64,000 nt of DNA from Arenicola marina. Its lineage: Eukaryota > Annelida > Polychaeta > Arenicolidae. Below are positions 31,212-42,875 of the stretch, in pieces; positions within the stretch are counted from its first letter, which is position 1; every line of letters starts with the position of its first letter. The notes beneath the pieces were generated by a model that ran no database searches, was not told where the DNA came from, and saw nothing but the letters and a program-made list of their open reading frames with translations. The stretch spans positions 15,159,771-15,223,770 of the forward strand of contig OZ025258.1 of the NCBI GenBank assembly GCA_964019135.1, read 5' to 3'. The position numbers and the translations under genes are program-made.

Positions 31212-32918
31212 TCAATATGAGCTCACTACCCGATTGATCATCTTGTACTGAAACGTTAAGCCGATAGGTTGCAGCTCAGCTTCACAACGGTTGTCAACAA
31301 ACTGACTCTGTTCTGCGGAGAAATAGTTCTGCCAGTCACCGATGGTACCTTTCCGCAGGAAGTGAGCTACTTTAGTGTCGAACGCTCGTGTATTATCCAA
31401 ATTAGTCATGGGATTTGCTTTCATGCTGTCAAAGCATGTTTCGTGTTGTATAACCGAGATGACATCATCAGACAACGGCGTTCCATACAGAGTCGCCACC
31501 TGGCGAATGACAGCGGCGCTATTCGTGATAGCGTCTTCGTATTTCACCACGAGGACATTCGAGTTATCCTTCAGCTCCCACCATGTTTTATACCAGTCGA
31601 GCGGATCACCATATAACAAACCTTTCGCTTTAAAGATATCGAAAAACTCGTCCCACGTTCCGCGGAAAGGACCCAACAGTTTGTTCATTTTGTAGAAATA
31701 GTAATAAGACACGAGAACATCTTTTGGGTTCCGCATGGTGACAATGACCTTGACCTTGCTTGCCAGTACCTGTCGTCTGAAGTAAGCGGCGGGAAGATGT
31801 GACATGAGGACTCGTGGTGGTGATACGCTGGCAAGAAGGTCCAACACAGGAGCTCCGGCCGGGGGATAGAAATGTTCTACCTGGTGTGTTCGTCGATACA
31901 CGGGACTTGCCCTGGAATACGTGTCTCCTCCATGCATTACCAAATCCGCCGTTTCTAGCATCCACGTAGTTCCTTAGAAGATACAAAAAACGTAAAGTCA
32001 TTTTAGTTGTATGCGACATTGGTTGACTTCCGGTGACAAATTCTGATTTTCACCAAACGTAACTTGTTCTTTTCCGATAACATCAAAACAACAACACGTA
32101 TTACATGTCTGTAGGTTGTTTTTTCAATGAGAGGCTCAATACTGTCAAAATGTTACTGTCAATGTATTATTGTTTTCAAATAAAAAACATCAAGACGGTC
32201 AAACGGCCTAATTTGTTCGCTAAGAGTGCTTTGCTATTTGCTAATGCGAGAGCGTATCTATCTCATCAGCAAATAGCAAATGTTAAAAAGTGGTGTATTT
32301 GATGCCAAACTGTGAATATGTCTTCGATCAGATTAATTTCCAATTTTCGCTTATGAAGGATAATTGTGATGGTTAAATTTGATGTGGGGCAAAGGAACTA
32401 TAGAGTAAGCAGAACGCCCTCTGGCGGGGACATCGGGGTTCTCCTTGGTTGAGTTCGGGTACTAGTCAGAATCCGCGGAGTGCATAACCGAACGAGGAGA
32501 TTATGGCCCGATAACGCGGTAACGTGGTATGTTTTACTCCCGGAATTTTTTTCAAGAATGTACTGTTACATGGGCATTCTCTTTACGAAAACGCCATGAA
32601 GCAATTAGACAACACTCGCAATAAACCTGCTTCATTATTACAGTCGCCCATCCCTGTGGATATGTTCCATTCCACTTAATAACATGAATATTAGAACATC
32701 CATGAGTAGAATGCACGTTTTCAAGCAATTTGTAAGCACTGACCTGCCTTCGGGTAACCGGCGACCAAAATATCACTGGAGTCCATTGTGAATGTCTTGA
32801 CCCGATCCACGATATCTGGGCGGTTTAAGGGAGTCTGCAAAATCAAACCGTCATGGTGCGTAAACTGACCAGGAACCTCGTACAATTTCTTCTTCAACGT
32901 GGGCTCACCCTCCGCCAT
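31212..32918 (-). CDS. Gene B2: sulfotransferase with catalytic Lys changed to Met
   Basis: Exon 1 is 32744-32918 and exon 2 is 31212-31972; splice sites are intact and the predicted length is 311 aa. YPKAGTTW, His117, RNPKDVLVS and RKGTIGDW are present. The motif that reads VLKSHLP in every other copy is VLMSHLP here (codon 31803-31805, AAG to ATG), replacing the lysine equivalent to Lys106 of mouse/human estrogen sulfotransferase. I count 19 amino-acid differences from B1 in the 249 residues from Met63 on, and one in exon 1 (Gln39 to Arg). Many of the changes match the locus at 63044. The enzyme may be weak or inactive, or may be a recent casualty; the frame is still open. Confidence 0.88.
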
Positions 32919-34180
32919 CGTTGGTCACTGCAGTTACGTCCTCGAAACCTCTCCGCCTCTGACGCCCACGGCGGTGTTTACGGTTGACATATAGTTGGCC
33001 TCGGGAGACCTATGCTCGGTCGGGGTTCGTTTATCGCGCATACCTGCGACTTTCACCTGGTTAAAAGTAGGTGATAGCACGCCTTCGGACAATGGACCCT
33101 GCATTCAGTCCACATTATATGGGGCGCCGCGTGTCACTCTCTTCATATTTTATATATTTATATTTATATCCCTGACAAAAGAAACGTTGAAGCCGGGCAC
33201 CTGAAACAACTCCATACGAATGCATGGTAAACGCATGCGGTAATCGGTGTACTAACCCGAAACACGCAGCGTCTATTTTTGACGATAGATGTGGCTTGGG
33301 ATATCTGGAACGGTCTATTGGGGTGCTGCTCTACAGTAGGTGTAGAGCTGGCCTCTTTCCAGTAGAGGAGCCCAGTATAAGCCCTATATATATATAAAGG
33401 AGAACAACCGAGAAACACAGCCGAGAGACCCAGCCGAAAGACTATACTAGACCCGCAACAACGGATGTAATCACGTTAAATAAAGAAACCGAAAAGTGGA
33501 AATACCTTGTCCAAGTTAGTTACTTTCCAGTGTGAACGCGCGGCAGGAACGCAACAATATCTACAAATGTTTTACATATATATATAAATAATTTAGAAAT
33601 ATGCATAAATTATTTCAGATATCTATATATTATTTGCAGATATCTATAAATGATTTGCAGACATCTATAAATGATTTGCAGATATCTATAAATGATTTGC
33701 AGCTACAGTATAAATGATTTGCAGATATCTATAAATTATATGCAGATATATTTCAAGAGGCCGATTCAGAGAGATCTACACAAGTTTTACATATATATAT
33801 AAAATAATTCTTCACGTGGACCACTAATACGGCAGACTATGCATACGGCGTTCGGCTTCCCGATAATCTGCACGTCATGTGACCATGTGCCGTACGAATA
33901 GTCACATGGCTTATTCATACGGACCCGTACGAATAGCCACTACGTATAAAATATGAAGAGGGTGACACGCGGCGCCCCACATGATGTGGCCTAAATGCAG
34001 GGTCCATTGTCCGAAGGCGTGCTATCACCTACTTGTTACCAGGTGAAGGTCGCAGGTATGCGCGATAAACCCACCCCGACCGAGCATAGGTCTCCCGAGG
34101 CCAACTATATGTCAACCGTAAACACCGCCGTGGGAGTCAGAGGCGGAGAGATTTCGAGGACGTAACTGCAGTAACCAACG
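32919..34180. promoter_or_regulatory. Divergent B2/C2 intergenic region
   Basis: Head-to-head start codons are 1,262 bp apart. TATATAAAATATG (minus) lies near 33146-33158 for B2 and TATAAA at 33945-33950 for C2. The two leaders are inverted copies of each other. The 21-bp minisatellite at 33590-33752 has two more units than unit 1. Both uORFs (32934-33104 minus, 33995-34165 plus; 56 codons) are intact and in frame with the downstream genes. Confidence 0.55.
33995..34165 (+). other. Upstream ORF before gene C2 (56 codons)
   Basis: It begins ATGCAGGGTCC and stops at TAA 15 nt before the C2 ATG. It is in frame with C2 and separated from it by two TAA codons. It mirrors the frame upstream of B1 and B2. 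Confidence 0.4.
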
Positions 34181-36787
34181 ATGGCGGAGGGTGAGCCCAC
34201 GTTGAAAAAGAAATTGTATGAGATTCCTGGTCAGTTTATTCACCATGACGGTTTGATTCTGCAGACTCCCTTCATCCGCTCAGATATTGTGGATCGGGTC
34301 AAGACATTCACAATGGACTCCACTGATATCTTGATCGCCGGTTACCCGAAGTCAGGTCAGTGCTTTCATACCGTAGCGGGGTTTAAGTCAACCCTAAAAC
34401 GTGCCTCTCTGGGCACGATCGGTGTATGAGATGCGTGCCCTAGGCTATATATGCTGTTCATAGATGCACTCATAATCAAGTAATTTAAGTGGAATGGAAT
34501 ATGACCGCAGGGATGGGCGACTGAAATAATTAAAGTTGTATATCGAACTTTTTTGCTATAATTTTTGAATGTCGATTTTGCGTGTGTTCCCCACGAAAAA
34601 AATAATTTCTTTATTCCCAGGTCACGATGAATTAAATGGAGATATCCCCGCATACAATAGAAGTGGGGGGGGGGATACATGGTATAAATGAGCGATTTCC
34701 CAATTCACGGTTATTTAGTATTAAACTTCTCAGATCACGATTAATGAAAAGCCTTGATCACGACGGCCATCTAATATCTCATTCCCAGTTCACGAAGAAT
34801 TATTTTCCTCATTCTCAGTTCACGAAGAATTAATTTCCTCATTCCCAGTGCACGGTGTAATGAAAATACCAATTGCACCCCCCCCCCCACCCCCCCCCCC
34901 CAAAAAAAAACAAACGCTAAGGTATGAATGTTACTTTCGATTATAATTTTAGTCATACAAAAGACAACTTGAATAACTGATCATGTTATATGAGATAAAT
35001 CAGCTAGATTTTTCACTTATTTCGTCTCTGATTAAATTTAAGTTAAGGCTTGTATTATGCTACACTTCAGAAAGCGTATATATATAAACATATTTCCCAG
35101 TCATGCTTTTTTTCAGATGGCGTATATTTTGGAAGTCATGTATTGCGTCACGTGCATTTGGGGTTTCCGGTTGTCATACAATCGTTTGTTCTACCGACAG
35201 AGGCGGTTTCCTCCTCACGGTACCCAACCCCGCCAAACGTTGGCTAATTTTTGATTAATTTAGGGTCATAGGCCTACGTTTGTCGAGCTATATGGTTCGT
35301 CGATCCAGATCAAAGTCGTACTGAGCTGCCTTAAACTATGACCCAATCTTACGGGGAATATAAGGGTGGGTTTGATTAACATGAAACCCACGGAAACGGA
35401 AAGCATTTTTGAAACCGGTTTCAAGAGTTTGCCTGGCTTCAGGCGAACGCCTCGGCTTCAAATTGGTGCGGGACACATTAATGAAGTAATAACAACATGC
35501 CCCAAATATCCATGCCATTAAACCCGACAATTGCAAGGGAGATTCAGGTTATGGGGGGGAGGGGGGGGGCGGGTTACATGTAATAACTTCTCCGCCTTAA
35601 GCGTCTGATTGATTATATATCCCTGATAGCATGTAAACGTTAGTGTAACGTTGTATTATGGTTAGATTGGTTATAGTACTCACAATACTGATGATCTCTC
35701 CAAAATTGTTTCTCTTTCATTTGAATATGTTGTTAACTGTTTCCTCCGAGTCCGGTTTGTTCTTGAATTGTATTCTAACGTTAAACGAAAGATCCCGATG
35801 TAACATTAACAAGCAAACAGATGTAATGTTGTCATAACGCTCTCGATGCAAACGTTACGATGCGAACTGTTATTTAATGTTGTCATAACGCTCCAGATGC
35901 AAACGATAATGTTCGAACTTATTTGAATGCAAAATGTTAATGTTGTGGTAAAAAGAATAAAAAAATGTCACCGGAGCAATGTCGCATACACATTATGTAG
36001 CTTAACTATGTAAAATTACTTGATCTTATTGTATATTCTAATTTTAGGAACTTCGTGGATGCAAGAAACGGCTGATTTGGTAATGCACGGAGGAGACACA
36101 GCGTATACCAGGGCAAGTCCCCTGTATCAACGAACACACTTTGTGGAAAACTTCTACCCTCCGGCCGGAGCTCCTGTGTTGGATCTTCTTGCCAGCGTAT
36201 CACCACCACGAGTCCTCAAGTCCCATCTTCCCGCCGATTACTTCAGACGACAGGTACTGGCAAGCAAGGTCAAGGTCATTGTCACCATGCGGAACCCAAA
36301 AGATGTTCTCGTGTCTTATTACTATTTCTACAAAATGAACAAACTGTTGGGTCCTTTCCGCGGAACGTGGGACGAGTTTTTCGATATCTTTAAAGCGAAA
36401 GGTTTGTTATATGGGGATCCGCTCGACTGGTATAAAACATGGTGGGAGTTGAAGGATAACTCGAATGTCCTCGTGGTGAAATACGAAGACGCTATCACGA
36501 ATAGCGCCGCTGTCATTCGCCAGGTGGCGACTCTGTATGGAACGCCGTTGTCTGATGATGTCATCTCGGTTATACAACACGAAACATGCTTTGACAGCAT
36601 GAAAGCAAACCCCATGACTAATTTTGTTGGTTTACCAGTGTTCGACACAACAGTATCTCACTTCATGCGGAAGGGTTCCATCGGTGACTGGCAGAACTAT
36701 TTCTCCACAGAACAGAGTCAGTTTGTTGACGACCGTTGTGAAGCTGAGCTGCAACCTACCGGCCTAACGTTTCAGTACAAGATTTGA
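34181..36787 (+). CDS. Gene C2: cytosolic sulfotransferase, intact
   Basis: Exon 1 is 34181-34355 and exon 2 is 36048-36787, with a 1,692-nt intron shorter than in C1. The shortening comes from one copy of the 30-bp duplication near 35090, a missing ATATG segment near 35455 and other small deletions. The 304-aa product is identical to C1; I saw a single silent change in exon 2 (GAGTTG versus GAGCTG near 36748). All catalytic motifs are as in C1. Polyadenylation signal at 37036-37041. Confidence 0.92.
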
Positions 36788-36830
36788 GAAGGTCACATAG
36801 TTTTGATGTCGACCTAAGCGTAAAAATAGT

Positions 36831-37040
36831 ATGGAGGGCTACCGTATAGTGGCTACGGAAGACGAAGGCCTTTATGATCAGGCTGAAAGTAAATTCGTAT
36901 TGAAATGGAATGAATATTTTCGAGAAGAAGTAGATTTTCGTGTCTGGCAGCGCGAGAGTTTGATACCTTGTGGTATGTCAGCCTATATGTGGTGTGTTAA
37001 TTTTACCATTAGATATATTAGCGATGTAAAGAGCCAATAA
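36831..37040 (+). other. Downstream ORF after gene C2
   Basis: Identical 69-codon frame to that after C1, overlapping the polyadenylation signal. Confidence 0.35.
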
Positions 37041-37306
37041 ACCAAGATTATGTGGGCGTGCGATTATTGGTATTCCACTTATGTTAATATGGTTAGTAAC
37101 TGTGCAACTTAATTCCCGTGATTAATCTACTCTGTGCTATTTATATCTTGCTATGAACACTATTTTGCTGGCCAGCATCCTATACATGCATACGTTATGA
37201 CGGTGTTATCGCACGCACTCGGTTGGGTCTCGGGTCCAGCCTGTAGCCTGGTTCCCAAACTGTGTAACCCTGAATTCTCTGTGACAGAGGGCGCTGCTGT
37301 TGTTAA

Positions 37307-37970
37307 AGGGAACCGCCAGCCTGGCCTCTAACGCTGCTTTACCGATTCATATAATACTCAATCGTCTATCCTCCAAATTACAGAATTTTACGTCCTATCT
37401 GTGGCTCACCATAGCATTTAGAAGTGACCGCCAGGCACGATTTGGCCGCCTACCCAGGCGGCAGCCCTTTTTGGAGGCGTGTCCGCGATTGACCAATCAG
37501 GAGGCGATGCTCTCATTTATTAAAACCGGAAATTGCGCCTATTGTGTGAGCAAAACAAGAGCGCATGATAATCGCTAATATAAATAGCTGCGATTCTAAC
37601 TCCAATCATGCCATTGTTGCGGATTCAATCGTCGCAAGACGTATGTCAATTTGTTTGAACGGTACTTTTCCATGAAAGGCTAAGATCTTGCGCTACTGCA
37701 CGGCTTGGAACTGCCGCTGTTCATCTAGAAATCGCGGCCCTGATCTCTCTCTCCGCGAGCTGTAACGTATGGCGGCGCCATATGAATAGTCACAATATGC
37801 GTCACTTGCTCCGGCAAAATGGCGCGCTGCTCGACATTGATGGGGGCGGGTTGCCTTAATTTTTTTTCTCCTTACCAGTCGGCCGAAACGAAGCGTTAAC
37901 ACTCGCCAATTTAATTTTAAGATGTAAATTTTCGGTGCAGATCGCGATTAAATTAGGTTGGCCACCCGCT
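37307..37970 (+). mobile_element. TTAA-flanked insertion, unit 2 copy
   Basis: Same ends and flanking TTAA (37303-37306 and 37971-37974) as 19763-20426. It was inherited with the unit and is not a new insertion. Confidence 0.75.
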
Positions 37971-37974
37971 TTAA

Positions 37975-39321
37975 CATCAAAGTGCGCGTCCGACAGCGCC
38001 CTCTAGGAACCAAGTTGCATTGACAGGTACCAGCATGCGCAAAACAAATATGGCGCCCGGATCGGACATCGGTGTTCCGTAAAACCTTTTGCAAACACAG
38101 ATAAGAAGTGAACACTTTTTAGATTGTTGGGAAGAATTCAAGAGCTAAAAGCTTAATCTATGCAAAAATGTGATATCTGCATCCAGATAATTAAGAATTC
38201 CCAAATGCGCCTATTCTTCTTGAAAATCCCCGTGGGTAATACAGGCTGGAAGCGAGACCCAAAGCAGAAACGGAGTGGGTCTCACGATGCCAGGTTGACC
38301 CTCTGCCCACCTGTCTTCATGTTGAGGTCATGCAGTGGAACGTTATGATCAGTGCGATCACCACTACTTGCCATGCCGCTATTTCGGAGAATGTGTCGGG
38401 CGCCAACAATACGCTGTCTCCCATATACAGCGACGAAGTAGAAGCAGGGAGCGTATAGTACCTTAGCAGTTACCCTGCTGAATGTTCCCCGTAATCTTAT
38501 TAAATTGTGATATGTTTGAGTTTAAAGTTGGTGTGTGTCGAAGATAACATATTAACATATATGTATTACCATTAAAACGAAAAATGTCCCATCTTTTGGT
38601 ATGTAATATATCAATATTGATTTTGTTACTTACAATGATGTAATATGTTTGCAGCTATTCTCGTTTAAATACTGTTCCTTTGTATATGGCATTTGGAGTT
38701 ACTAGCGTGTATATTGTACGTGACAATTATTTTGTTTATTCCTGTTTTAGTAGGGTACGTACGTATTAGGTTAAGGATTAGGAAATTTGGAGAGTCGTTT
38801 ATAGGAGAGAAGATGTAAACGCCATGACATTTTCTTATAATGCCTATTATCGTACAGGTGTAACGTTTCGAATTCCGATAGTTAATAGATTTTGCTTATT
38901 GTAATATTTCGATATCTGTTTATGATCAATGCAAAAGAACGTAACAATAGTTTTTACGGAATATCATCAATTTAGATGTCTTTTTCATAACTGCAACGAT
39001 AGATTTTGCAATAAATAACAGGGTGTGGTTTAAAGACCGACTGCTGCATCTCGTACAATGGAAATGTGGCTTTCTTGTGTACTACGTCATCAAATTCCGG
39101 TCTTGGCGACCGTTTTGTGGGGCTTTGGCATGCAGATAGGTCCAATAATTATTAAATTGAATGATTAATTTCTCCTTAACATAGTATACATGTCCTGTAC
39201 TTCTGTAAAAATTAAAGTTTGCAAAGATTTATCAATGGACAATTGTTGTTAAGAATATATTTTATGATATTGTCACTGGGTTATGAGCGGTCAACCTGTG
39301 GCCTAGTAGATAGCGCCTCCG
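37975..39321. other. Distal flank of gene C2
   Basis: Same non-coding content as 20431-21777. I noticed one base difference near 38362. Confidence 0.55.
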
Positions 39322-39623
39322 ACTATAGACCGATCCAGGCTGTCAGTCATTCACTGACGTCACTGTTGCTTTTATCCAATCATGTGGTGAAAATAGGTCT
39401 TCCACGTGCGTTATGTCGGACAAACAAGTCGGTCAAACAAAGCAGTGTGTCGGACAAACAGGTCAGTCAAGCAAAGCAGCATGTCGCTTTGTTGTCAGTT
39501 TCAGAGATGAGTACTTCTCACAATATCTACCATCAGTTTGATTGTCAATTTCATACTCACGAATGAGGCAAAAGGACACAAGCGTGGGCGGGGCTTATTG
39601 TCGGAACCTGGATCGGTCTATTG
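39322..39623 (+). mobile_element. MITE with ATAGACC ends, unit 2/unit 3 boundary
   Basis: Complete copy, matching 21778-22079 except for isolated substitutions (for example CAGTCAAGCAAAG in place of CAGTCAAACAAAG). Confidence 0.8.
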
Positions 39624-42600
39624 TCGAGTGTGCTCTGCTAGACAAACCCAATCTGCCGGTGCGCAGTTTGAATCCCTCCTGTGCAATTTCCCATTGTCTT
39701 TCTTCGCAAAGAGTAGGGGGTTACTCCCGGAGACATGGCTCCTCTCTACCTCGACCCTTTCCATGTCGCGGTATGACCTACAGAGGTTAATCTGTTTAAT
39801 GTGAACCAACTGGATTGTGAAGCAGACCCAGGGGAGTCTCCATGTACAAGGAGAAAGAATTCCAGCATACTCCGACACTAAGCCCCGCCCATGCTTTTTC
39901 GTTAATCGTGAGTATGAAATTGACAATAGCTGATGGTAGGTACAAGTGAGAAGTACTCCTCTCTGAAACTGACATGCTGATTTGTTTGTCCCACTTGTTT
40001 GTCCGATATAACGCACGTGGAAGACCTTTTTTTGTCACATGATTGGATAATCACCGTCTGCCATACCCTTCACGATCGTGACACACGAAGTGTTCATGTC
40101 GCATGTTAAGCCATCTCACGGCCATGACAAACCTAGGGCACACACTGTCGGCCACTTTCGTTCACGACCATTGCAAACCCGGCCTTCACATCGGGAAAAC
40201 ATGCTCATTGGATTGTCACCTGGCATCTAGCCCAGAACCCTATAGGCTGTGTGTGGGCTCTCATTCTATACCCAAATTCTATAGTAAAATTTTTTAAAAA
40301 AATGTGTACAACTTCGTGCAATATAAAATGGTGGAATGTTGTCCATCTTGTGCCAGTAGGCAATAGACCAATCCAGACTCCGACACTAAGCCCCGCCCAC
40401 GCTTGAGTCCTTTTTCCTTACTCATGAGTATGACATTGACAATCATAGGTAATGGTGTGTACAAGTGAGAAGTACTCATCTCTGAAACTGACAAGGAAGT
40501 AACTAGATTTGTTTGTCCGACATAACGCACGTGGAAGACCTTTTTTCACCACAAGATTGGATAAAAGCAACAGTGACGTCAGTGGATGATTGACAGCCTG
40601 AATCGGTCTATTATGGCTCCTTTGAAAGATTTCAATAACTTTGAAATCAGTAATTTTTCCTAAGAACGTACTGGTAACTTATTGAAACTAATTATGAAAA
40701 TTATAAGCAATTCAATTTGTCATGTGAAGTTGATTTTTTCCGACAGAATGAAATATGGCTATGATTCTTCAAACATAGTCATGGGTTCATGGCTACCTAC
40801 TTGACGATGTTATCATGGTCACTATATTTGACCGGGATAGCGAAGGCAGCAAACAATATATTGGTTTGTGCTCTTTTCTGCACCAGCTGCAGGGGTAGAT
40901 CCAGAATATATGGATAGGGGAGCCGGTATCTGGTATCTGGATCCGATCAGGGTCGGATCCAGATATGCTGGATAGGGGGGCCGGTTTCGGTTTTTATATG
41001 TTAAATGATATAAAGTTCGGAACTAAAAGGGGGGGCCTGGCCGGGTCGGCCCCCCTTGGATCCGCCCCTGATTTGACCCACATTTTGGTATATTAATTTA
41101 ACCATGGACTAGCAGCGGATAACCTATATCATAAAACTGGGTAGATCGAGAAGGAAATTAAACATAAAAGGAGTTAGAAACTAGGATGCAGGTCGATTTT
41201 CTATGTTAGGGGCAACCTTTTATCCGCATAGCTGACGAAGTACCCTGGCCAGATAGTGGGTGAGTTCGGGTAGTTCACCCAGAGGAGGATCACGAGGATT
41301 TCCAACATGGCGTCCAGGCTCAACAATACGTAATATATATATCAAGTGGTATATCGGCCCGCAAAAAAATCTGGAAATAATATTATAACAACTAGAATAA
41401 AATAATCCGTATCCGTTTATTGATTTTATGGTACTGTTTAACGATCTTCATGAATTGTGCAGTTCAGCAAGTGCAGCATTCACGCGGACCGCAGATTTTG
41501 TGTTCGGTTTATCTTGATCCGCACACTGGCGGAGAGTGTGAGTGCGCATGCTCCAAATATCCGCTCTTAGTTTCATGAAACAACAAACACAGTTTATTCG
41601 AGATATAATGATTTTTTTTATTTACATGAAATACATCTAAGTATTTGTTTGGCCAACTGGGCATAGAATCTTACTCACTTACTACACTGTACGGCAGCTA
41701 GATTCTGTAGAGTTAATTTGGGGCCGTAATGCCCCAGAAAGTGACGAATACCTGTACCGTCTGGCAGCTGGACACAGCACAGTTGCTGTGCCGATTATGT
41801 AGGTTTCCCAGGTGCCTTTTTGTCGGACAAAGAAGTGGGACAAACAAATCAGCATTTCACTTTCGTGTCAGTTTCAGAGAAAAGAACTTCTCACTTGTAC
41901 CTACCATCAGCTATTGTCAATTTTTGTCAATATAAACATCAATATTGATATATTACATACCAAAAGTTCGCCTTAATGGTAATACATATATGTTAATATG
42001 TCATCTTCGACACACACCAATTTTAAACTCAAACATGTCACAATTTACTAAGATTAAGAGGAACATTCAGCAGGGTAACTGCTAAGGTACTATACGCTCC
42101 CTTCTTTTAATTCGTCGCTATATATATGAGTTAGCATATTGTTGGCCCCCGACACATTCTCCGAAATAGCGGCATGGCAAGTAGTGGTGATCGCACTGAT
42201 CATAACGTTCCACTGCATGACCTCATCATGAAGACAGGTGGGCAGAGGGTCAACCTGGCCTCGTGAGACCCACTCCGTTCCTCCGTTGGGTCTCGGTTCC
42301 AGCCTGTATTTCCCAAGGGGATTTTCAAAACGAATAGGCGCATTTGGGAATTCTAAATTATCTGCATGCAGATTGGGGCTAAATATCACATTTTTGCATG
42401 GATTAGTCTTTTAGCTATTAAATTCCTCCCAACAATCTAAAAAGTTTTCGCTTCTTAACTGTGTTTGCAAAAAAGGTTTTACGGAACACCGATGTCCGAT
42501 CCGTGCGCCATATTTGTTTTTATAATAATAATAATAATGTCCAAGGATATGCATCACAAGTAAACAAACATATATTACATAGACGCTGTCGGGCGCGCAC

Positions 42601-42875
42601 TTTAAAGTTAACGACAACAGCAGCGCCCTCTGTCACACAGAATTCACGGTTACACAGTTTGGGAACCAGGCTACAGGCTGGACCCGAGACCCAACTGAGT
42701 GCGTGCGATAACACCGTCATAACGTATGCATGTATAGGATGCTGGCCAGCAAAATAGTGTTCATAACAAGATATAAATAGCACAGAGTAGATTAATCACG
42801 GGAATTAGCTTGCACAGTTACTAACCATATTAACATAAGTGGAATGCCAATAATTGCACGCCCATATCATTTTGG
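39610..42875. repeat. Left part of unit 3: repeats and psi-A3 flank
   Basis: SINE (39610-39810), inverted MITE (39860-40060), complete MITE (40363-40611), dispersed block with hAT-like MITE (40744-41344, MITE 40889-41069) and psi-A3 flank. The A/T tract near 40291-40302 has slipped again (TTTTTTAAAAAAA). Confidence 0.75.

Larger units (their letters stand above)
22012..39555. repeat. Tandem segmental duplication, unit 2 (17,544 bp)
   Basis: Complete second unit. Landmarks follow unit 1 at offsets of 17,720 (left part), 17,608 (after the missing foldback near 28900), 17,632 (gene B), 17,610 (C exon 1) and 17,544 (C exon 2 onward). Differences from unit 1 concentrate in gene B exon 2 and its 3' flank. 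Confidence 0.95.
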
